From positions 1 through 12,163 of the forward strand of contig JAICHT010000091.1 of assembly GCA_025924755.1 (NCBI GenBank): a stretch of 12,163 nucleotides of DNA, read 5' to 3'. A program made the translations under genes and the position numbers. The notes under the pieces are model-generated. The model worked only from the letters and a program-made list of their open reading frames with translations, was not told the DNA's origin and ran no database searches. Positions 7,206-12,163 of the stretch are shown here, piece after piece (the first letter of the stretch is position 1; the number at the start of each line of letters is the position of its first letter). The DNA comes from Chitinophagaceae bacterium (GTDB lineage: Bacteria > Bacteroidota > Bacteroidia > Chitinophagales > Chitinophagaceae).

Positions 7206-10200
7206 TTATTTAGAATCAAATTGTAAAGAAGTCAGGGCTATCTGATCGGTACTTTTTCCATTTTTTGTTTTACTTACCACAACAATGGTATGCAACTTTC
7301 CATCGTTCACCGGTTTCAAACTAGAAGTAAGAACCCTGCCCAAAATTTTATTGGTAGCTTTTTTGGCCACGCCACCAGAAGCAGTACCCGGCGCAGGCGC
7401 TAAAGTAAATTCTCCTAACATCTGGCCGTCCTGCGAATCTAAGTGCACTTCAAAAGTATGGCCGGAAGCAGGAGGTTTCTGCCATCCAAGACTTAACTCA
7501 GCCGCATTTATACCAGTAAGATCAATACTATCAAGAATGAATGATCCTACACTGTCCGGAACAATCATCAGCGTTCTGCCATTTAAATTGAAAGTAGTAA
7601 AGCCTTGCACCTTTTTTGCGCCTTCAAAAGTTAATTTACTACTTCTTAACGCTACAGCACTGCCGCCTGTCAGCGGCTTAATATTGTTGCCACCTTTGTC
7701 GGTATAGCTGGCCGTTAAGTATAGTACGCCATTATCTTTTACCGGCTTGTTTAAAGTAGGGTTGATACTACCTGATGCAGGCAACGATTTTGTTTTACCT
7801 TCTTGCTTAGCTAATGATAATACCCAGTCTACTATCTCCCTGGCATCATTTTCAGTTAAGTTCGGGTGCGCCGGCATTGCCGCTTCGCCCCAAACACCGC
7901 TGCCGCCTTTAATCATTTTTTGAACCAAATGGGTAACAGCGTCCGGATTTTTTTGATACCGCTCAGATACTGCCTGATATGCAGGCCCTATCGATTTTTC
8001 ATTGATCTTATGGCAGGATTTACAATCTAAGGAAAGCATCAGGTTCTTACCCGCCATAGCACTGGTTAATACCTGGTGGCCTTGTGGTAAAGCCGCTTTG
8101 TCTTTTTGTTCGGTATAATCGGCCGATACTACTAAACTGCTCAAATCTTTCACCTTGGCCGTATCATCTTTATCTTCTATTGAAACCGCATACTGAACCG
8201 GCTTCCCAGGGAAATAGAAGGTTTGATTTCCTTTTATCTGGATGTTTACTGTTGGGGCTTCATTTCCTGCATATACGCTTGCAGCTTCACTTTTTGCCGA
8301 GGCTTTTTCTTTATCGCTGACCATTACGGAAATAGCATATTCGCCGGGCGTATTGTAGGTATAGGTGATAGTTGGCTTATCGGTTTCCTTTTTAGTGCCG
8401 TTGCCTAAATCCCACACATACGTTAGCGCACCTTTTTCAGGATCCTTAGCATCTACCGAAGCGGTTACAGTGAAAGGTAAAGTGCCGGAAGTTTTATTCA
8501 CATGAATGCCTGCTATTTGAGGAGGACGGTTACCGCCGTTATAATCCAGACGGGAAAGGCCGGCATCCGGATTTTTGCTAAACCAGCCGGAACCATATTC
8601 CAGTACATACAACCTGCCATCAGGCCCTACTTCCATATCAATAGGGTTGTTGAATTTGGTATTCTGCATAAACGGTTCCATCTTATCAAAGTCACCATTC
8701 TTTTGCATGGTTACCGGTTTTATCCAGCCCCGTATCCAATCGTACGTAAATAATTTGCCGTTATAATAATCCGGGTAACGAGTTTCTTTCGGGAACATAT
8801 CGGTATAATATACCGGGCCGGCCATAGCATTTCTACCACCTGTACCTACCTGTGGAAAATCGGGTGAGGCGGCATAGGGATACCAGATAAAAGCAGGCTG
8901 TGCCGGCGGCAAATCCTTTAAACCGGTATTGTTCCGCGAATTATTGACAGGATGTTGCGGATCGAAAGCAGCACCGCTTTTTCCATTCGTATAATCATAC
9001 TCGCGATATGGATAGTTATTGCCTACAAAAAACGGCCAACCAAAGAAGCCGGCTTTACGGGCCTGGTTTACTTCGTCGTATCCACGAGGCCCACGGGTTG
9101 CCAAACTATCATTATTAGCATCCGGCCCCACTTCGCCCCAATATAAGAATCCTGTTTTTTTATCTACTGATATGCGATAGGGATTGCGGTCTCCCATTAC
9201 ATAAATTTCAGGGCGGGTACTTGCCGTGCCTTTAGCAAATAAATTTCCATCCGGTATGCTATACGTGCCATCATCATTGATATGTATCCGCATAATTTTA
9301 CCCCTGAGGTCATTAGAATTACCGGCGCTGCGGCGGGCATCATATTGCAGGTGGCCCGGTGCATCGTTTAATGGAGCAAAACCATGATTGACATATGGCT
9401 GCTTCGGTTCATCAAATGGAGTGGAATTATCACCAGCAGAAAAAAACAAGGTATGGTCGTTGCCAAAGGCTATAGAACCACCGGTATGGCAGCAGATTTC
9501 CCGCTGCGCTTTAACTTCCAATATTACTTTTTCAGTTTTATTATCCACTGTATCATTCTGGAAAGTGAACCTGGATAAGCGGTTTACCGAACTGTCAGCG
9601 GGACTGTAATACACATAGATGTAATGATTTTTTGCATAATCCGGATCGGCTTGTAAGCCCAATACCCCTTCCTCTGCATTTACACCCGGTGTGTGGAGGG
9701 TTTTCCAGTAAACATTAAGGAAACCTGCCTGCTTAACCGATTTGCTGGCGTTCTTATACAGCATTAGTTCTCCTCTACGCTGAGCTACCAATATATCAAA
9801 ATTGGGAAGAATGGTCATTTCAGTAGGCTCAAAAAAAGTTCCCTGAACCAATTGCGTTTTGGTAAAGCGGTCCTGGTCTGGCACCCGCTGCGTGACAGCT
9901 TTTGAATAGTTTAACTCACTATTGTTTCCAATAGCATATTTGATTCCTGCTAAAATGTGTTTTAAATAATCCGCATCAGTATACTCTGCATCTGTGTGCC
10001 CCAATTCAGTATACCAGGCACGGCCACCATCATAATCGTGGTACCAGGCCATAGGATGGTACTTACCGTTAGCACCACCATGATAACTGTTTTCATCTAT
10101 AGTAAGCAACACATGCACATCTTTATTTAGCTTTTTAAAGCTGTAAAATTCATCTGTCCTTTTCCAGGGATTGGGCAGAAATTTAGTAGCGTCGTTGTTT

Positions 10201-10658
10201 TTATCTACTACATTTAAAACACCTGGTTGTACGTTGGGAAAGGTATCGTTAATACCAGGATGACTTAAAAAATAACCTCCTACCATACGACCATACCAGC
10301 CCCAGTCGTATTCCGCATCGGCAGCCGCATGAATGCCGACAAAACCGCCGCCAGATTGAATATAACGCTCAAAATCCGCTTCCTGATCACTGTTCAGGAT
10401 ATCGCCTGTGGTGCTTAGAAAAACAACTGCCGCATATTTCTTCAGGGAGTCTTCCTGTATCCAGTCGGCATTGGATGTAGTATCTACATTAAAATTATTT
10501 TCCTGTCCCAGCTTTTGTATAGCTGCCACACCAGCAGGAATGGAGGCATGATGAAAGCCGGCCGTCTTGGTAAAAACCAACACATTTGGTTTACCAGAGC
10601 GCTTACCGCAACTAAAGAAGAATACAGCAACAGATAAGATGGCAAAAACGTACTTCAT
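7206..10658 (-). CDS. Multidomain lipoprotein: ThuA-like + PQQ/GSDH-type sugar dehydrogenase propeller + PKD + cytochrome c
   Basis: The 1150-residue protein has a lipoprotein signal (MKYVFAILSVAVFFFSC, lipid-modified Cys17), so it is tethered outside the inner membrane. Residues about 25-242 are a ThuA-like domain (VLVFTKTAGFHHASI, GGGFVGIHAAAD, AWYTELGH). Residues about 270-705 form a glucose/sorbosone-dehydrogenase-type beta-propeller. CCHTGGSIAFG holds His391, which lines up with the general base of soluble PQQ glucose dehydrogenase; GDRNPYR holds Arg491 and Asn492; YWGEVGPD, GYDEVN and GFFGWP are further family motifs. A PKD domain covers about 711-797, with a second beta-rich segment to about 848. 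Residues about 862-950 are a c-type cytochrome with haem site CKSCH (879-883) and probable axial Met928 (AAMPAHPNL). The last 190 residues are beta-rich and may bind carbohydrate. The likely role is oxidation of a sugar or glycoside with electrons passed to the haem; the substrate is unknown. It ends just before a strong terminator, so it is a separate transcription unit from the rhamnose operon. Confidence 0.88.
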   Translation of the reverse strand: MKYVFAILSVAVFFFSCGKRSGKPNVLVFTKTAGFHHASIPAGVAAIQKLGQENNFNVDTTSNADWIQEDSLKKYAAVVFLSTTGDILNSDQEADFERYIQSGGGFVGIHAAADAEYDWGWYGRMVGGYFLSHPGINDTFPNVQPGVLNVVDKNNDATKFLPNPWKRTDEFYSFKKLNKDVHVLLTIDENSYHGGANGKYHPMAWYHDYDGGRAWYTELGHTDAEYTDADYLKHILAGIKYAIGNNSELNYSKAVTQRVPDQDRFTKTQLVQGTFFEPTEMTILPNFDILVAQRRGELMLYKNASKSVKQAGFLNVYWKTLHTPGVNAEEGVLGLQADPDYAKNHYIYVYYSPADSSVNRLSRFTFQNDTVDNKTEKVILEVKAQREICCHTGGSIAFGNDHTLFFSAGDNSTPFDEPKQPYVNHGFAPLNDAPGHLQYDARRSAGNSNDLRGKIMRIHINDDGTYSIPDGNLFAKGTASTRPEIYVMGDRNPYRISVDKKTGFLYWGEVGPDANNDSLATRGPRGYDEVNQARKAGFFGWPFFVGNNYPYREYDYTNGKSGAAFDPQHPVNNSRNNTGLKDLPPAQPAFIWYPYAASPDFPQVGTGGRNAMAGPVYYTDMFPKETRYPDYYNGKLFTYDWIRGWIKPVTMQKNGDFDKMEPFMQNTKFNNPIDMEVGPDGRLYVLEYGSGWFSKNPDAGLSRLDYNGGNRPPQIAGIHVNKTSGTLPFTVTASVDAKDPEKGALTYVWDLGNGTKKETDKPTITYTYNTPGEYAISVMVSDKEKASAKSEAASVYAGNEAPTVNIQIKGNQTFYFPGKPVQYAVSIEDKDDTAKVKDLSSLVVSADYTEQKDKAALPQGHQVLTSAMAGKNLMLSLDCKSCHKINEKSIGPAYQAVSERYQKNPDAVTHLVQKMIKGGSGVWGEAAMPAHPNLTENDAREIVDWVLSLAKQEGKTKSLPASGSINPTLNKPVKDNGVLYLTASYTDKGGNNIKPLTGGSAVALRSSKLTFEGAKKVQGFTTFNLNGRTLMIVPDSVGSFILDSIDLTGINAAELSLGWQKPPASGHTFEVHLDSQDGQMLGEFTLAPAPGTASGGVAKKATNKILGRVLTSSLKPVNDGKLHTIVVVSKTKNGKSTDQIALTSLQFDSK

Positions 10659-10760
10659 TGAAAGATTTGATTTGAGATTAATTTAAAACACACTACCCAT
10701 TCATCTAAGAAGGAATAAATATAACAATCCTGTTCTCAAAAATATCATATATCGTTTTAT

Positions 10761-10898
10761 TTACTTTATGGATACTATTTTCACCGGTCCTGATAACCCT
10801 GAAGGCAGTAATAGTTCCATATCCCTTTGATGTGGCGGTATTTGAACTACAGTCAGCTTGTTTAAGGATATAAATCTTAAAAATATGAAAACCTTTCG
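10761..10898 (-). other. Short open frame of 45 codons without clear start, possible gene remnant
   Basis: Between a TAG at 10899-10901 and a TAA at 10761-10763 the minus strand is open for 45 codons. The peptide ends in VQIPPHQRDM-ELLLPSGLSGPVKIVSIK, which has a more protein-like composition than the surrounding AT-rich DNA. The only in-frame ATG (10820) would give just 19 residues, and there is no clear ribosome binding site. It could be the tail of a decayed gene, a tiny protein, or chance. I do not recognise it. The rest of the 265-base gap (10659-10923) shows no other feature. Confidence 0.2.
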
Positions 10899-10923
10899 CT
10901 AAGATACGTCATAACATGAGCCG

Positions 10924-11709
10924 TTATTTGTTCAAAATATGCCTGGAGCTATTTATATCAACTATAGTAAGTATTATCGCACTTACCCAGGTAAGTAATC
11001 CAAGTATAAACCATGTGGTTGGTTTAAACAGTGTGATATTGAGCACACGGGGTACAACATCGGTACTTGCATGAAGCAATACAGCTGAAACTAAACTACC
11101 ACCGGTTCTGTTAAAAACAACTGTGTAAATAAAAGAAAGCCCAATGGTAAAAACAAAGAATAAGACCAATGGGAACGAAGACTGACCGGGTGTAAAATAA
11201 ATAGGCAGATGCCAGGTACTCCATAATATACCGAGCACAAGCGTAGCGAAAAGAGGATTTTTAAATACTTTTTGTAGTCTTGGTAAAGCAAAGCCTCTCC
11301 ACCCTATTTCTTCGCCGGAATTAATAAACATCAACCAGATAAAAGCTGCAAAAGTAAAAAATGGGGATGTAGGAAGAACAATATCTTTAAAAGAGGTGTG
11401 GAACAAACGACCATCAAGCCAATAAGAAAGAATAAAAAGAAATGGTACCAACAAGATTGAAATGATGTACCACAATATACCAAAACGAAATCGCTTGTAT
11501 CTGCCAAACAACTCTCTGACCCCACTCGCTTTATCGAAATAATACGCAACAAGGAGAGCAGAAATAGCTGGTGCAAAAAGGCCAACAAATGACAACAAAC
11601 GAAGCGATTCGGGATGCAAAAAGGATGGGAACCAGGTTCCCCAGGCAATTACAAACGTCAGAAGAAAAAAAATACCAAGGGGTCTTAATATTCTGACGTT
11701 TTGTTTCAT
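10924..11709 (-). CDS. CPBP-family intramembrane metalloprotease (Rce1/CAAX-protease-like)
   Basis: The 261-residue protein is an integral membrane protein of about eight segments (near residues 10-27, 37-57, 77-97, 117-131, 153-168, 180-200, 203-218 and 232-252). It carries the three signatures of the CPBP (ABI, Rce1-like) family: SGEEIGWRGF with the catalytic pair Glu133-Glu134 and Arg138, WSTWHLPIYF with His167, and LLHASTD with His213. The glutamates and histidines would form the active site inside the membrane. Bacterial members have varied or unknown substrates; some give self-immunity to bacteriocins and some process membrane proteins, and nothing here decides between these. The length is typical, and all motif residues are present. 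The gene stands alone: it is 265 bases from the lipoprotein gene and has an AT-rich leader. The start at 11709 (MKQNVRILRPLG) is the first ATG before the first membrane segment. Confidence 0.9.
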   Translation of the reverse strand: MKQNVRILRPLGIFFLLTFVIAWGTWFPSFLHPESLRLLSFVGLFAPAISALLVAYYFDKASGVRELFGRYKRFRFGILWYIISILLVPFLFILSYWLDGRLFHTSFKDIVLPTSPFFTFAAFIWLMFINSGEEIGWRGFALPRLQKVFKNPLFATLVLGILWSTWHLPIYFTPGQSSFPLVLFFVFTIGLSFIYTVVFNRTGGSLVSAVLLHASTDVVPRVLNITLFKPTTWFILGLLTWVSAIILTIVDINSSRHILNK

Positions 11710-11716
11710 AATGCTG

Positions 11717-11753
11717 ATCGTTTATTTATTGGTAGCTGTGAACATCAAACGAT
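11717..11753. repeat. 7-bp inverted repeat in the leader of the CPBP protease gene
   Basis: ATCGTTT (11717-11723) and AAACGAT (11747-11753) can pair across 23 bases, just upstream of the protease start at 11709. It could form a small hairpin in the 5' leader or mark a regulator site. The arms are short and AT-rich, so chance is a real alternative. Confidence 0.2.
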
Positions 11754-11821
11754 ATATGAATTACGGGTTGTAATGTGTCAGCATTTATTATAGTGGTGAG
11801 GGTGGATACCAACTTATGAAA

Positions 11822-11883
11822 AAACACTAAAATGATTATAGTTGATAGTAGCATATAAAATTCTTACCAACATTTTAGTGTTT
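11822..11883. repeat. 13-bp perfect inverted repeat with a 36-base loop
   Basis: AAACACTAAAATG (11822-11834) is the exact reverse complement of CATTTTAGTGTTT (11871-11883). The 36 bases between are AT-rich and contain no further strong stem. A perfect 13-bp match at this distance is more than I would expect by chance even in AT-rich DNA. It could be a terminator for a gene entering from the right (its TTTTAGTGTTTTTT arm gives a T-rich tail on the minus strand), or the ends of a tiny mobile-element relic. Confidence 0.45.
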
Positions 11884-12010
11884 CTGAAGTTGCGCAATAG
11901 AATTACTAAAACGTTGGCTACGGATATAAGGCATCATTGAAAAACTGCTCTCGAGACGCATTCCAGCCGACGACATATTGCAAACACTCATGGTTGCTGC
12001 GGTATTACCT

Positions 12011-12163
12011 CTATGCAAAAAGTTTCAGCAGCGTTAGAGCAAGAACCAACAAACTTAATATTCTTGTTATAACTGTCTTTCTCTGGACAGAATTACGCAA
12101 ATAAATTCCTAATACTATAATTAATTCATCTTGGTTATTTGGTTGTTTCCAACTAATAATTCC
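12011..12163 (-). CDS. Possible 3' end of an unknown gene, truncated by the window edge
   Basis: On the minus strand a frame enters from the right edge and stays open for 50 codons to a TAG at 12011-12013. The translation starts GIISWKQPNNQDELIIVLG, continues with a basic stretch (YLRNSVQRKTVITR), and ends in a hydrophobic run, ILSLLVLALTLLKLFA, that could be a membrane segment. I do not recognise it. Fifty open codons in AT-rich DNA are suggestive but not decisive, and an overlapping plus-strand frame competes. If real, it reads in the same direction as all other genes here and the inverted repeat at 11822-11883 could be its terminator. Confidence 0.25.
   Translation of the reverse strand, partial: GIISWKQPNNQDELIIVLGIYLRNSVQRKTVITRILSLLVLALTLLKLFA

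Larger units (their letters stand above)
11710..12163. other. Gene-poor AT-rich stretch at the right edge
   Basis: These 454 bases contain no confident gene. On inspection they hold a short leader hairpin (11717-11753), an ATTAC/GTAAT palindrome (11760-11774), a 13-bp inverted repeat (11822-11883), a TCTCGAGA palindrome near 11950, and short open frames on both strands. The longest open frames are one running in from the right edge on the minus strand (to 12011) and one of about 43 codons on the plus strand ending near 12070. The two overlap and neither has a recognisable product. The stretch may be a decayed region or carry unknown non-coding functions. Confidence 0.6.

Noticed and set aside
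7285..7707. Plus-strand open frame of 140 codons
   Set aside because: It is the antisense of the C-terminal part of the ThuA-dehydrogenase lipoprotein gene, without motifs or a ribosome binding site.
11892..12032. Short minus-strand frame starting MSVCNMSSAGM and an overlapping plus-strand frame
   Set aside because: Both are about 40 codons, overlap one another, and lack recognisable features; at this length neither can be called a gene.
11910..12050. Possible integron attC-like site (AACGTTGGC...GCGTTAGAG)
   Set aside because: The outer motifs do not fit RYYYAAC and GTTRRRY, and the arms do not pair in the attC manner; only a short CGTTGGCT/AGCCGACG wobble match remains. No integrase is present.

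Overview
The window reads as chromosomal DNA from a Bacteroidota member, probably the family Chitinophagaceae (inference). Support: the AT-rich gene leaders with few strong Shine-Dalgarno sequences, a fused rhamnulose-phosphate aldolase/dehydrogenase, a lipoprotein fusing ThuA, sugar-dehydrogenase, PKD and cytochrome c domains, and short hairpin repeats of a kind I recall from Bacteroidota genomes. No rRNA, tRNA, CRISPR array, transposase or integrase was seen. All confident genes lie on the minus strand and read right to left.

From about 7040 down to 1 lies a coherent L-rhamnose locus. In transcription order it holds a rhamnose/H+ symporter (RhaT), a fused rhamnulose-1-phosphate aldolase/lactaldehyde dehydrogenase, rhamnose mutarotase (RhaM), a TIM-barrel L-rhamnose isomerase, rhamnulokinase, and the 5' end of a secreted GH78 alpha-L-rhamnosidase cut by the window edge. 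Together they would free rhamnose from glycans, import it, equilibrate its anomers, isomerise it, phosphorylate it, split it to dihydroxyacetone phosphate and lactaldehyde, and oxidise the latter to lactate. Most gene spacings are 1 to 47 bp. The exception is a 249-bp spacer between the aldolase fusion and rhaM, bounded by two related hairpin repeats in opposite orientation. No regulator is visible.

Upstream of rhaT, a strong hairpin terminator (7146-7180) separates the operon from a 1150-residue lipoprotein gene (7206-10658). That protein joins a ThuA-like domain, a PQQ/glucose-sorbosone-dehydrogenase-type beta-propeller, a PKD domain, a c-type cytochrome and a C-terminal beta-rich, possibly carbohydrate-binding region. 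It looks like a tethered periplasmic or surface sugar oxidoreductase with its own electron carrier.

The right end (10659-12163) holds a CPBP-family membrane protease gene (10924-11709) between two AT-rich, gene-poor stretches. These contain only weak signals: a short orphan reading frame, a 13-bp perfect inverted repeat, and a possible gene tail running off the right edge. The most interesting points are the multidomain lipoprotein and the repeat pair inside the rhamnose operon. I did not find clear evidence of a wholly new defence or mobile system.
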